From Oscillospiraceae bacterium (GTDB taxonomy: Bacteria; Bacillota; Clostridia; Oscillospirales; Oscillospiraceae), in NCBI GenBank assembly GCA_015068135.1, contig SVLB01000026.1, positions 1-40,157 of the forward strand: a stretch of 40,157 bases of DNA, read 5' to 3'. Under the pieces are notes generated by a model. That model was not told the origin of the DNA and did no database searches. It saw only the letters and a program-made list of their open reading frames with translations. How positions within the stretch are numbered: position 1 is the stretch's first letter; each line of letters begins with the position of its first letter. The position numbers and the translations under genes are program-made. Shown in pieces: positions 31,812 through 39,891 of the stretch.

Positions 31812-32624
31812 ATGTCTATGCGTTTGGCTGCCCACAGAGGCTTTTCTGAATACTATCCCGAAAACACCCTTTTGGCCTTCCATGAGGCTTTGAAGCTGGA
31901 TATCGATATGCTGGAGATCGACCTGCATATGACTGCTGATGGCGAGATCATCATGATGCATGATCACGAGGTGGACCGCACCACCAACGGCAAGGGCCTG
32001 ATCCGGGAGAAGACCCTCCTGGAGATCCGTCAGCTGGATGCCGGCGCCTGGATGGGGGAGCAGTTCCGTGGACTGAAGGTCCCTACCTTCCGGGAGTTTT
32101 TGGAGCTGATGAAGGATCACCCGGATATTGAGGTCAATGTAGAGCTGAAGGACTACCCCCATCACTCCGGTCAGTTCGCCTACGATTCCTGCGATAAGAT
32201 CCTGGCCATGCTGGAGGAGTACAACATGACCGACCGGATCTATATCAACACCTGGTCCGGTGAACTGGGGCAGTACATCTACAATAAGCACGGCAAGCGT
32301 TACCGCCTCCATGGCTACTATCCCATGTTCCTTAACTCCGGTGAATTTGACCGGGAGACCTATTATGAGAAGCTGTTCTGCGTGTGCCTGTTTAACCGTA
32401 CCCAGAACCCTGACGGTAGTGTCAACCGCCTGCCGGATCCGCTTATGAAGCCTGAGGATTATCAGTACATCGCCTCCCTGGGGCTGGAGCCCTGGGCCTG
32501 CTTCACCCCCACTGCCGAGCGGCTGAAGGCCGCCCACGATATGGGCGTTGTCGGCTTTACCGTCAACGATGCCAAGCTGGCCGGTGAGATCCTCAACGAC
32601 TTGGACATTCGTAAGTTCAAATAA
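31812..32624 (+). CDS. Glycerophosphodiester phosphodiesterase (GDPD)
   Basis: Encodes 270 residues. It hydrolyses glycerophosphodiesters to glycerol-3-phosphate and alcohol. The TIM-barrel signature is complete: AAHRG (His8, Arg9), YYPENTLLAF (Glu17, Asn18), LEIDLHMTADGEIIMMHD (metal-binding Glu/Asp and catalytic His) and VELKDY. No signal peptide, so it is cytoplasmic. ATG 31812 is coupled to murA, whose stop lies within the GAGGAG ribosome region. A perfect palindrome follows the stop. Confidence 0.92.
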   Translation: MSMRLAAHRGFSEYYPENTLLAFHEALKLDIDMLEIDLHMTADGEIIMMHDHEVDRTTNGKGLIREKTLLEIRQLDAGAWMGEQFRGLKVPTFREFLELMKDHPDIEVNVELKDYPHHSGQFAYDSCDKILAMLEEYNMTDRIYINTWSGELGQYIYNKHGKRYRLHGYYPMFLNSGEFDRETYYEKLFCVCLFNRTQNPDGSVNRLPDPLMKPEDYQYIASLGLEPWACFTPTAERLKAAHDMGVVGFTVNDAKLAGEILNDLDIRKFK

Positions 32625-32630
32625 TCCAAT

Positions 32631-32656
32631 CTGCCCCGGAGGATCCTCCGGGGCAG
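32631..32656 (+). terminator. Perfect palindrome after the GDPD gene
   Basis: A 26-base perfect palindrome (11-bp stem, GATC centre) seven bases after the stop codon, without a T-run. Probable terminator or 3'-end stabiliser for the murA operon. Confidence 0.55.
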
Positions 32657-32669
32657 AAAGATTATGTGA

Positions 32670-32740
32670 TTTCCAGAATAAAAAGAAATGACCCTTGACT
32701 GAGCTTCCGCCGGAAACTAACTCAGTCAAGGGTCATTTCT
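32670..32740 (-). terminator. Minus-strand terminator of the candidate ncRNA
   Basis: A perfect 20-bp stem (32684-32703 with 32721-32740) with an inner TTCC/GGAA hairpin. On the minus strand it is followed by TTTTATT, so it ends RNA coming from the right, although no minus-strand gene lies there. Confidence 0.8.
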
Positions 32741-33120
32741 CTTCACTCTTGATATCTAACATCATTGATTAACCTCTCTTTCTGCAGGATCGACATCTGA
32801 TCAAAGCTTCAAATCCTATCCCAATACAACAAATTCCTGAATCCAAGTCCATTTCTCGTCAGCGAGAAGTGCTTTTGTGTGGGTTTTATCTGATCTTTGA
32901 GGATGCCGCGGTTTGGCTCAATTTTTGATTGGCTTACTTTCCGTTGCGGTAAAAGAATGAGTTGAAAGCTTGCTTAGATTGCTTTTTTACCCGAAATCAA
33001 GTGTTCTTTTGTTCGCTGTTTGAGACGTGCTTTGTTTCACGCTTTCCCTGCTGCACACCGTCAACGATTCAGCCTTGAGCCTTGGAAGAAGTTACCTGTA
33101 CATTGGTATCACCTCTTTGT
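32680..33120 (-). ncRNA. Candidate ~440-nt non-coding RNA
   Basis: A minus-strand promoter (33127-33155) and a strong minus-strand terminator (32684-32740) bracket about 440 bases with no credible protein gene. Near the 5' end AGAGGTG (33111-33116) precedes ATG 33103, but the frame stops at its fourth codon (33092-33103). Near the 3' end GAGAGG precedes a 10-codon ORF (32733-32765). A clear TTCTCG-ctga-CGAGAA hairpin lies in the middle (about 32852-32867). I do not recognise tmRNA, RNase P, 6S or signal-recognition RNA in it. A decayed gene or an attenuated leader is the alternative. Confidence 0.5.
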
Positions 33121-33126
33121 GTCTAT

Positions 33127-33155
33127 AAGATAACACAAGTTTTTGCTTTTTGCAA
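33127..33155 (-). promoter_or_regulatory. Promoter of the candidate ncRNA
   Basis: Minus-strand TTGCAA (33150-33155), 17-base spacer, TATCTT (33127-33132); predicted start at about 33120. Confidence 0.65.
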
Positions 33156-33230
33156 TATGGAATATTATACAAAACTACCAAAGCGCAGTTGTGCAAACAG
33201 AAGAAAACTAGCACAATGACGAAAAACCGG

Positions 33231-33260
33231 TTGACATTTAAACGGATTTTGTGTTACACT
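33231..33260 (+). promoter_or_regulatory. Promoter of the YgjP-type gene
   Basis: TTGACA (33231-33236), 18-base spacer, TACACT (33255-33260). It is divergent from the ncRNA promoter. Confidence 0.7.
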
Positions 33261-33310
33261 AAGTTTGTTGGGCGGCAAATCAGCCGTCAATTTTTATTTT
33301 GGAGAAGTTT

Positions 33311-33844
33311 ATGGAAGAGATCCGCTATCAGATCATACGCTCGGCACGGAAAACCGCGGCCATACAGATCCGAAACGCGCAGGTGATCGTGCGCTGTCCT
33401 TACGGCACGAAGGATGCCTGGATCCGGGAATTTGTGGAGCGGAAGGCCCACTGGATCCAAAGCCATTTGCAGTCCCATCCTAAGGTGCAAAAACTGACGG
33501 ATCGGGAACTGTCGGAACTGAAAAAACTGGCCAAAGAAAAGCTTCCGCCCCTGGTGTCCGCCATGGCGGCCCGGATGGGGGTATCCTACGGACAGATCAG
33601 CATCCGGGCGCAGAAGACCCGTTGGGGGAGCTGTTCAGCCAAGGGGAATCTGAATTTTAATTGCCTTCTGATGCTGGTGCCGGAGGCGGTGCGGGAATAT
33701 GTGGTGATCCACGAGCTTTGCCATAGAAAGCAGCTGAATCACTCCCCGGCCTTTTGGAGCCTGGTGCAGGCGCAGATGCCGGATTACAGGGAGAAACGCG
33801 CCTGGCTCAAAACCCAGGGCAGACAGCTGATCGACAGGCTGTAG
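33311..33844 (+). CDS. YgjP-like metallopeptidase-domain protein (DUF45)
   Basis: Encodes 177 residues from ATG 33311, with GGAG six bases upstream; the TTG at 33299 precedes that site and is rejected. The family signature TRWGSCSAKGNLNFN is at about residues 99-113, followed by the zinc-binding YVVIHELCHRKQLNHSPAFW (HExxH plus a third His). Family members resemble the SprT/WLM metallopeptidases; one has been described as a UTP pyrophosphatase. The actual role is uncertain. Shorter than the ~230-residue family average because the N-terminal part is reduced. It converges with a glutamate dehydrogenase gene at a shared terminator. Confidence 0.88.
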   Translation: MEEIRYQIIRSARKTAAIQIRNAQVIVRCPYGTKDAWIREFVERKAHWIQSHLQSHPKVQKLTDRELSELKKLAKEKLPPLVSAMAARMGVSYGQISIRAQKTRWGSCSAKGNLNFNCLLMLVPEAVREYVVIHELCHRKQLNHSPAFWSLVQAQMPDYREKRAWLKTQGRQLIDRL

Positions 33845-33866
33845 CGAAAGCACAATTTATCGTGAA

Positions 33867-33910
33867 AAACCCCTTCCGGGGAAGGCTTTTGGCCTTGCCG
33901 GAAGGGGTTT
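33867..33910. terminator. Bidirectional terminator between convergent genes
   Basis: A perfect 13-bp stem (33867-33879 with 33898-33910) with an inner GGAAGGC/GCCTT pairing, A-run on the left and T-run on the right. It serves both the YgjP-type gene and the minus-strand glutamate dehydrogenase. Confidence 0.85.
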
Positions 33911-33921
33911 GTGTGTTGAAA

Positions 33922-35208
33922 TTATACCCAGCCTCTGACCTTGATAGCGTTGTAAACGCGGTTGATGGAGATCACGTATGCGGCATCGCGCATATACAGC
34001 TGCTTCTGCTGAGCCAGGTCGTAAACATCGCAGAAGGACTTGGTCATGATGGCCTCCAGCTTCTGCAGGACTTCTTCCTTGCTCCAGAAGTAGTTCATAT
34101 TGCACTGCACCTGCTCAAAGTAGCTGCAGGTAACACCGCCGGCGTTGCACAAGAAGTCGGGGATCAGCATGATGCCGGCCTTCTGGATCAGCTCGTCGCA
34201 GTCGGGAGTGGTGGGGCCGTTGGCAGCCTCGCAAAGGACCTTGACCTGAGAGGAGATCTTGTCAAACACAGCGGGGGTGATCTGGTTTTCCAGAGCAGCG
34301 GGGATCAGGATATCCACATCCATGCTCAGCCAGGCATCGCCGGGAAGGACTTCGTAGCCCAGATCGATGGCCTTCTGCTTGTCGATGCTGCCGAAGGAGT
34401 CCTTAATGGCGGCCAGCTCTACAGGGTCACAGCCGGTGGCCTTGGTGAAGGTGTAGGCCTGTGCGTCAGCCTGGTTCCAGCAGGAAACAGCCATCAGCTT
34501 GCCGCCCAGCTGGGTGTACATACGGGCTGCATACTCGGCTACGTTGCCGAAGCCCTGAATGCTGGCGGTGGTGGTCTCAATGGGCAGATTCATCTTCTTC
34601 AGGCACTCTCTGAGGGTGAAGACCACACCAAAGCCGGTAGCTTCGGTACGGCCCAGAGAGCCGCCCAGACCTACGGGCTTGCCGGTGATCATGCCGGGGA
34701 AGTGCTGACCGTGCATGGTCTCATACTCGTCCAGGATCCACATCATGTGCTGACCGTTGGTCATCACATCGGGAGCGGGGACATCCACATTGAAGCCCAG
34801 CTGCTCGCCCAAACGACGGGCATAGCCGCGGCAGAGTCTTTCCTGCTCAGCCTGGGACATGGTGCGGGGATCGCAGATAATACCGCCCTTGGCGCCGCCC
34901 AGGGGGATATCCACAACTGCGCACTTCCAGGTCATCCACATGGAAAGCGCGCGGACAGTGTCAGCGGTCTCGTGGGGGTGGAAACGGATACCGCCCTTAG
35001 CAGGACCTCTGGAATCGTTATGTACAACGCGGAATGCCTTAAAGACTTTGACGGAGCCATCATCCATCTTCACGGGAATGGTGAAGTGGACCTCCTTCAT
35101 GGGCTGACGGAGCAGCTCTCTGGCACCGGGCTCTACATCCAGCATTTGCGCAACCTTATCAAACTGCGCCTGGGCATTCTCAAAAGGATTGTAGTTTTGT
35201 GCGGCCAT
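33922..35208 (-). CDS. Glutamate dehydrogenase, ~428-residue (RocG/GudB-like) type
   Basis: Encodes 428 residues. It interconverts glutamate and 2-oxoglutarate plus ammonia. The catalytic Lys lies in PLGGAKGGIICDP; further signatures are KGGIRFHP, DVPAPDVMTN and the dinucleotide-binding IQGFGNVAEYAA. The length and sequence agree with the catabolic, usually NAD-dependent, hexameric group; cofactor preference is inferred. ATG 35208 follows AGGAGG. It has a strong promoter and is divergent from a second, different glutamate dehydrogenase at 35912, so one enzyme may be catabolic and the other assimilatory. Confidence 0.93.
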   Translation of the reverse strand: MAAQNYNPFENAQAQFDKVAQMLDVEPGARELLRQPMKEVHFTIPVKMDDGSVKVFKAFRVVHNDSRGPAKGGIRFHPHETADTVRALSMWMTWKCAVVDIPLGGAKGGIICDPRTMSQAEQERLCRGYARRLGEQLGFNVDVPAPDVMTNGQHMMWILDEYETMHGQHFPGMITGKPVGLGGSLGRTEATGFGVVFTLRECLKKMNLPIETTTASIQGFGNVAEYAARMYTQLGGKLMAVSCWNQADAQAYTFTKATGCDPVELAAIKDSFGSIDKQKAIDLGYEVLPGDAWLSMDVDILIPAALENQITPAVFDKISSQVKVLCEAANGPTTPDCDELIQKAGIMLIPDFLCNAGGVTCSYFEQVQCNMNYFWSKEEVLQKLEAIMTKSFCDVYDLAQQKQLYMRDAAYVISINRVYNAIKVRGWV

Positions 35209-35268
35209 GATAAATTACCTCCTAAAATTAGACATGATCAGAGATCGTTTCCTCTATCATATTTTTAC

Positions 35269-35297
35269 AAGATATACCAAAGTTCTTGCAATGTCAA
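35269..35297 (-). promoter_or_regulatory. Promoter of the minus-strand glutamate dehydrogenase
   Basis: Minus-strand TTGACA (35292-35297), 17-base spacer, TATCTT (35269-35274), about 60 bases before the start. Confidence 0.8.
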
Positions 35298-35853
35298 GGG
35301 ATTTTGACTGCAAAAATCAAAGAAATTTCATTCTACCAAATCCCTTTGTGAAACCACACAAAGCTTATGCGGTATTCCTATCAAAAATGCGCAGTTTTAC
35401 TAAATTGTGGAAATGCAAGCTTACAGGGACTATTCGATCAGTGATAACAGAAACAATTCAAAAATGAAATTTTGTGAATCATGTCTTGCATTTTGCGAAA
35501 TGGCGGTTTTACCACATCGCGGAACGATCCGCGGATTATGGTACGCAGCTTCGTTGCTATAAAAGATGCACGCGGGATCGTTTCACGGCAATGACGCGCA
35601 AAGGCCCGTGTATTGGGCAATCGTGCAAGAATGTATCGATAATATTGCACCGAATCGAAGCGGAGAGTTATACTAAAAATACGAACTAAAATGTGAAATA
35701 TAATACAATAATGGTAAAAAGATTGTGATTACGGTAAAAAATTATCGAAAACTAACACAATCCTAATTGATGCAAATGTTACTATATTTTGCGAGAAATG
35801 AAAGACAGAAATAGCAAACTTGCAAAAATTCTTGTTTTTGCCTCGAATTACCA
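35298..35853. other. Long AT-rich region between divergent glutamate dehydrogenases
   Basis: About 550 bases without a supported gene. It contains several TTGCAA/TTTTGCAA-type short palindromes and GCGGAacgaTCCGC (about 35519-35532). TATAAT-like boxes occur near 35700 (AAATATAATACAATAATGG). The length is large for a simple divergent promoter and leaves room for several regulator sites or a small RNA; nothing specific can be named. Confidence 0.35.
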
Positions 35854-35882
35854 TTGCAATTTTGCAAGCTGTGTGGTAGGAT
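35854..35882 (+). promoter_or_regulatory. Promoter of the plus-strand glutamate dehydrogenase
   Basis: TTGCAA (35854-35859), 17-base spacer, TAGGAT (35877-35882). The -35 is part of TTGCAATTTTGCAA, a 14-base palindrome-like site that may bind a regulator. Confidence 0.6.
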
Positions 35883-35911
35883 ATTGTCATATTGCAAAGG
35901 AGGAATGTTTT

Positions 35912-37249
35912 ATGGGATATATTGACGAGATATTTACCCAGGTGAGGGAGCAGAATATTGCCCAAAAAGAATTTTTGCAGGCAGTTGAGGAGGTTTTGGA
36001 GTCGCTTCGCCCGGTGATCGAGCGGGATGAGGCCTTTTACCGCAGGGAGGCTCTTTTGGAACGGCTGGTCAACCCGGAGCGGATCGTGATCTTCCGCGTG
36101 CCTTGGGTGGACGATGCCGGCAATGCCCGGATCAACAAGGGCTTCCGTGTCCAGTATAACGGCTCCATCGGTCCGTATAAGGGCGGACTGCGTTTTCATC
36201 CCACTGTGAATCTGAGCGTGATGAAATTCCTCAGTTTTGAGCAGAACTTCAAAAACTCCCTGACGGCGCTGCCTATGGGCGGTGCCAAGGGCGGTGCGGA
36301 CTTTGACCCCAAGGGTAAGTCAGACCGGGAGATCATGCGGTTTTGCCAGAGCTTTATGACGGAGCTTTATAAGTATATCGGCTCCGATACGGACGTACCT
36401 GCCGGCGATATCGGTGTGGGTGCCCGTGAGATCGGCTATATGTACGGTCAGTACCGGCGGATCAAGGGCGCCTATGAGGGCGGTGTTCTTACCGGCAAGG
36501 GCCTTTCCTTCGGCGGCTCACTGGCCAGAACCGAGGCCACTGGTTATGGCCTTTTGTACCTGACCCAGGAGATGCTCAGGTGCAACGGAAGTGATATTGC
36601 CGGTAAGACCGTTGCGGTCTCCGGTGCCGGCAACGTGGCCATCTATGCCATTGAAAAGGCCTGGCAGCTGGGGGCAAAGCCTGTGACCTGCTCCGACTCC
36701 ACCGGCTGGATCTATGATCCTGACGGTATCGATGTGGCGATTTTGAAGGAGGTCAAGGAAGTCCGCAGAGCAAGACTGACTGAGTACGCAAAAGCCAGAC
36801 CCAATGCCCAATATCACGAGGGCAAAGGGGTTTGGACGGTCAAATGTGATATCGCCCTGCCTTGTGCCACCCAAAATGAATTGCTTCTTGACGATGCCAA
36901 GGCACTGGTCGCCAACGGTGTGACCGCTGTGGCAGAGGGGGCCAATATGCCCACCTCCTTGGAGGCGACCAAGTACCTCCAGGAAAAGGGCGTACTGTTC
37001 TGCCCCGGTAAGGCATCCAACGCCGGCGGTGTGGCGGTCTCCGGTCTGGAGATGGCACAGAATTCCATGCGCTACAGCTGGACCTTTGAGGAAGTGGATA
37101 ACAAGCTTAAGGAGATCATGATCAGGATCTTCCACAACCTGGACGATGCGGCCAAGGAATACGGCATGGCTGGAAATTATGTGGCAGGTGCCAATATCGC
37201 GGGCTTTTTGAAGCTGGCCAATGCTATGCTGGCCCAGGGAATCGTGTAG
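35912..37249 (+). CDS. gdhA: Glutamate dehydrogenase, GdhA (~445-residue, NADP-type)
   Basis: Encodes 445 residues from ATG 35912, with AAAGGAGG eight bases upstream; the frame is open for 41 more codons but without a ribosome site. Signatures are GPYKGGLRFHP, LTALPMGGAKGGADFDPKGKS (catalytic Lys), DVPAGDIGVGAREIG, GGSLARTEATGYG and VAVSGAGNVAIYA. The DVPAGDIGVGxREIG stretch and the length identify the anabolic, typically NADP-dependent class that assimilates ammonia into glutamate. It differs clearly from the 428-residue enzyme encoded divergently. Confidence 0.95.
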   Translation: MGYIDEIFTQVREQNIAQKEFLQAVEEVLESLRPVIERDEAFYRREALLERLVNPERIVIFRVPWVDDAGNARINKGFRVQYNGSIGPYKGGLRFHPTVNLSVMKFLSFEQNFKNSLTALPMGGAKGGADFDPKGKSDREIMRFCQSFMTELYKYIGSDTDVPAGDIGVGAREIGYMYGQYRRIKGAYEGGVLTGKGLSFGGSLARTEATGYGLLYLTQEMLRCNGSDIAGKTVAVSGAGNVAIYAIEKAWQLGAKPVTCSDSTGWIYDPDGIDVAILKEVKEVRRARLTEYAKARPNAQYHEGKGVWTVKCDIALPCATQNELLLDDAKALVANGVTAVAEGANMPTSLEATKYLQEKGVLFCPGKASNAGGVAVSGLEMAQNSMRYSWTFEEVDNKLKEIMIRIFHNLDDAAKEYGMAGNYVAGANIAGFLKLANAMLAQGIV

Positions 37250-37500
37250 AATAACAAGTTCTGATTGTGGGATCTGCACACGAAGTTCGTTACAAATGAA
37301 TCGTTAACTACTTGCAACGTTGCCATCCCCAGCAAGTGAAGCATTTTCTCTCATGTTGTCATCTCGAGGGAGTGAAACGAGTCGAGGAATCTACGCACGG
37401 AATTGACTGTAGCAGTCAACGAAATGCGAAGATCCCTCGACTCAACTTTTTTTGCTCGGGATAACAGCTTCTGAGGGAACATCGGGTAAATTTTTCAAAA
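37250..37500. repeat. Intergenic region with palindromic terminator-like element
   Basis: GAGTCGAGG (37379-37387) pairs with CCTCGACTC (37435-37443); inside, TTGACTG-tag-CAGTCAA forms a second stem. It is followed by AACTTTTTTT, so it can terminate gdhA transcription. A preceding ATCTCGAGGGAGTGAAACGA stretch (about 37361-37380) is partly complementary too. Such CTCGAG-type palindromes are often dispersed repeats in Clostridia (established impression, not checked). Confidence 0.55.
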
Positions 37501-37507
37501 ACAGCCC

Positions 37508-37561
37508 TTGACAATTGTTGTCTAATGGTGTAGACTATGGGTAGAGTCTAACGCAGTAGAC
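37508..37561 (+). promoter_or_regulatory. Promoter and twin operators of the BlaI-like/M56 pair
   Basis: TTGACA (37508-37513), 17-base spacer, TAGACT (37531-37536). Two identical-architecture palindromes GTCTA-N6-TAGAC occur at 37520-37535 (covering the -10) and 37546-37561 (ending at the ribosome site), spaced 26 bases apart. This fits tandem binding of the dimeric repressor encoded next, with autorepression. Confidence 0.8.
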
Positions 37562-37576
37562 AAGGAGGAAAGCAAA

Positions 37577-37942
37577 ATGGAAATACCGAAGATCCATGAA
37601 AGTGAGTACCGGTTCTGCCTGATATTATGGGAGCATGAGCCGGTGACGGCGGTGGAGCTGGTGAAGCTGTGCCAGCAGCAGCTTGGCTGGAAGCGCACCA
37701 CCACCTACACGGTAATCAAGCGGCTGACAGAGCGCGGTGTTTTGCGAACAGAGAACGGAACGGTTGTTGCCCTGGTCTCTAAGGATCAGGCCCAGGAACG
37801 GGAGATCGACACCCTGGTAGAGGAGAAATTCCAGGGCTCTGTGCCGGCCTTTGTGGCGGCCTTTACCAAACGGCGGGACATCTCTCAGGAGGAGCTGGAC
37901 CAGGTCCAGCAGATGATCGACCGGATCCGCAGAGGGGAATGA
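37577..37942 (+). CDS. BlaI/MecI/CopY-family transcriptional repressor
   Basis: Encodes 121 residues, normal for the family. The winged helix is at about 10-70 (HESEYRFCLILWEHEPVTAV then KRTTTYTVIKRLTERGVLRTE), followed by a helical dimerisation tail where the cognate peptidase usually cleaves the repressor. ATG 37577 follows AAGGAGG. It is translationally linked to the M56 peptidase gene, two bases downstream of its stop. It probably binds the two GTCTA-N6-TAGAC sites in its own promoter. Confidence 0.92.
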   Translation: MEIPKIHESEYRFCLILWEHEPVTAVELVKLCQQQLGWKRTTTYTVIKRLTERGVLRTENGTVVALVSKDQAQEREIDTLVEEKFQGSVPAFVAAFTKRRDISQEELDQVQQMIDRIRRGE

Positions 37943-37944
37943 CC

Positions 37945-39891
37945 ATGAGTGATCTGTTTCTTAAGATCCTGAATATGGGCATCTCGGCAAGCTGGCTTTT
38001 GCTTGCGGTACTGCTTCTGCGGTTTGCACTGAGGCGTGGACCCAAATGGATCCGGGTGCTTCTTTGGGGAATGGTCGCGGTGCGGCTGATCTGCCCCGTT
38101 ACTCTGCAAAGTGTGCTGAGTCTGATCCCCAGTGGGGAAACAGTCAGTCCCGGGATCCTGATGGATCCCACGCCCCAGATCACCAGTGGGATCGATGCGC
38201 TTGACAAGGCGGTAAATCCGGTGATCTCCGGCTCTTTTGCCCCGGCACCCATGGCCAGCGCCAATCCTTTGCAGATCCTCGTGCCTGTGGCGGCGAACTT
38301 TTGGCTTTTGGGGATCGCGGTCATGCTGGGGTATATGACCTTCAGCTATTGGCGACTGCGCAGAAGGGTCGCAACAGCGGTATGCCTGAGAGGAAAGATA
38401 TTTCAAAGTGAGTATGCAGCATCCCCCTTTGTGTTGGGCCTGTTTCGCCCCAGGATCTATGTACCCTTTGACCTGGAATCCCAAACCCTGGAGTATGTGA
38501 TCGCCCACGAAACTGCCCATATCCGCAGGGCGGATCATTGGTGGAAGCCCCTGGGGTTTGCTCTGCTATCGGTTTACTGGTGGAATCCTCTTATGTGGCT
38601 GGGGTATGTACTTTTGTGCCGGGATATCGAACTTGCCTGCGACGAGAAGGTCATCCGGGATATGGACAATGAAAACCGGGCCGATTATACCCAGGCCCTG
38701 GTGTGCTGCAGCAAGGACCGGCACAGGATCGCGGCTTGCCCATTGGCATTTGGAGAAGTTGGTGTAAAGGAGCGTGTAAAGTCTGTGATGTATTATAAAA
38801 AACCGGGATTTTGGATCTTGCTGTTGTCCATCCTGGCGTGTATTGGGGCGGCAGTGTGCTTTTTGACTGACCCCGAAGAGCCGGAGAAGAACACCTTTTC
38901 AGTTTCTCAGGTAGGCGGCGCGGATGCCCCGGAGGGAACCACCCAGCCTACTCAGCAAACTACGGAGCAGCCCACGGAGCAACCTACTGAGCAACCGGAG
39001 GTTACCTATTCTTTGCAGGATGCTATCCGTGGGGCGATCCTGGAGCGCAACAAAGGCGATCGCTTCATAGAAACACCCAACGGAACCGTAAAAACAGAAA
39101 GTCACTTCCTGTTTGGTATGGAGACCGTCAGTGGCACCCCTCTTGCCGGGCAGACGAACCATATGGAGGAAACAAAGGTATATATCCTCTATGCCTATAC
39201 CCGCTACGACTGTTCTTCCGGCGTGCCGGAGCCGGTAGCCGGTACCTGCACACCGGCGGCGATCACCTTCACAGGTGACAGTGAGGTGGGCTATACCTGG
39301 AAGGAGTTTTGGGAGCCCCACCCCGGTGAGGAGGGTATTCAGGAGATCCGGGAGCAATTCCCTGAGAACATCGCCGAGGCGATTTTGGGTCCCAATACCG
39401 ATGGCTACAACGCAGGAGAATTGCAGTCCAGATGTCTCTCCCAGGCAGAGGCGACCCTGAAAACCCATATGGCCCACGGAATGCCGGTGGCATGGATCCA
39501 TGAACCGGGTGCCAAGGGAAGCTATGGCTTCCGTTTCTTCGTAGAGATCCCCTATACAAAACTGACCGTATCCTGCGATCGGGGAAGCATTGTGGATGGG
39601 GAGAGCAATACCAATCAAGCCATTGCAAAAGAGCTGACTCTGACCACCGAAAGAGGCATTTACTGGTCGCCCATGGAACCCATGGAAGATGTGGACTTCC
39701 ATAAGGAGACGACCTTGGAATTTACCCTGTATGACGGACAGACGGTGGTCTATACTGCCAGGATCACCCTGACGGGCAGACCTTACGGCACCGGGGCGTA
39801 TGCCTATGTGGCGACCCTGGACGGTGATGGATTGTATTTGGACACGAACAACGAAAACCCCGGGGCGGTGATCACCCTGGTGGAGGAATGA
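37945..39891 (+). CDS. M56-family (BlaR1/MecR1-like) membrane peptidase with unfamiliar sensor domain
   Basis: Encodes 648 residues from ATG 37945, seven bases after GAGGGG; ATG 37939 abuts that site. Membrane segments at about 10-28, 35-55, 112-132 and 285-305 surround the zinc peptidase with YVIAHETAHIRRADHWWK (HExxH) and the third ligand in ELACDEKV. A Pro/Thr/Glu/Gln repeat linker (about 330-350, PTEQPTEQP) leads to an external C-terminal region of about 300 residues. That region lacks the SxxK...SxN...KTG pattern of the penicillin-sensing BlaR1 domain. It probably senses another envelope signal and inactivates the BlaI-like repressor by proteolysis (inference). No target gene other than the pair itself is adjacent in the window. 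Confidence 0.87.
   Translation: MSDLFLKILNMGISASWLLLAVLLLRFALRRGPKWIRVLLWGMVAVRLICPVTLQSVLSLIPSGETVSPGILMDPTPQITSGIDALDKAVNPVISGSFAPAPMASANPLQILVPVAANFWLLGIAVMLGYMTFSYWRLRRRVATAVCLRGKIFQSEYAASPFVLGLFRPRIYVPFDLESQTLEYVIAHETAHIRRADHWWKPLGFALLSVYWWNPLMWLGYVLLCRDIELACDEKVIRDMDNENRADYTQALVCCSKDRHRIAACPLAFGEVGVKERVKSVMYYKKPGFWILLLSILACIGAAVCFLTDPEEPEKNTFSVSQVGGADAPEGTTQPTQQTTEQPTEQPTEQPEVTYSLQDAIRGAILERNKGDRFIETPNGTVKTESHFLFGMETVSGTPLAGQTNHMEETKVYILYAYTRYDCSSGVPEPVAGTCTPAAITFTGDSEVGYTWKEFWEPHPGEEGIQEIREQFPENIAEAILGPNTDGYNAGELQSRCLSQAEATLKTHMAHGMPVAWIHEPGAKGSYGFRFFVEIPYTKLTVSCDRGSIVDGESNTNQAIAKELTLTTERGIYWSPMEPMEDVDFHKETTLEFTLYDGQTVVYTARITLTGRPYGTGAYAYVATLDGDGLYLDTNNENPGAVITLVEE

Noticed and set aside
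33754-35307. 517-codon plus-strand frame opposite the glutamate dehydrogenase
   Set aside because: Antisense shadow overlapping the terminator and promoter of a well-supported gene.
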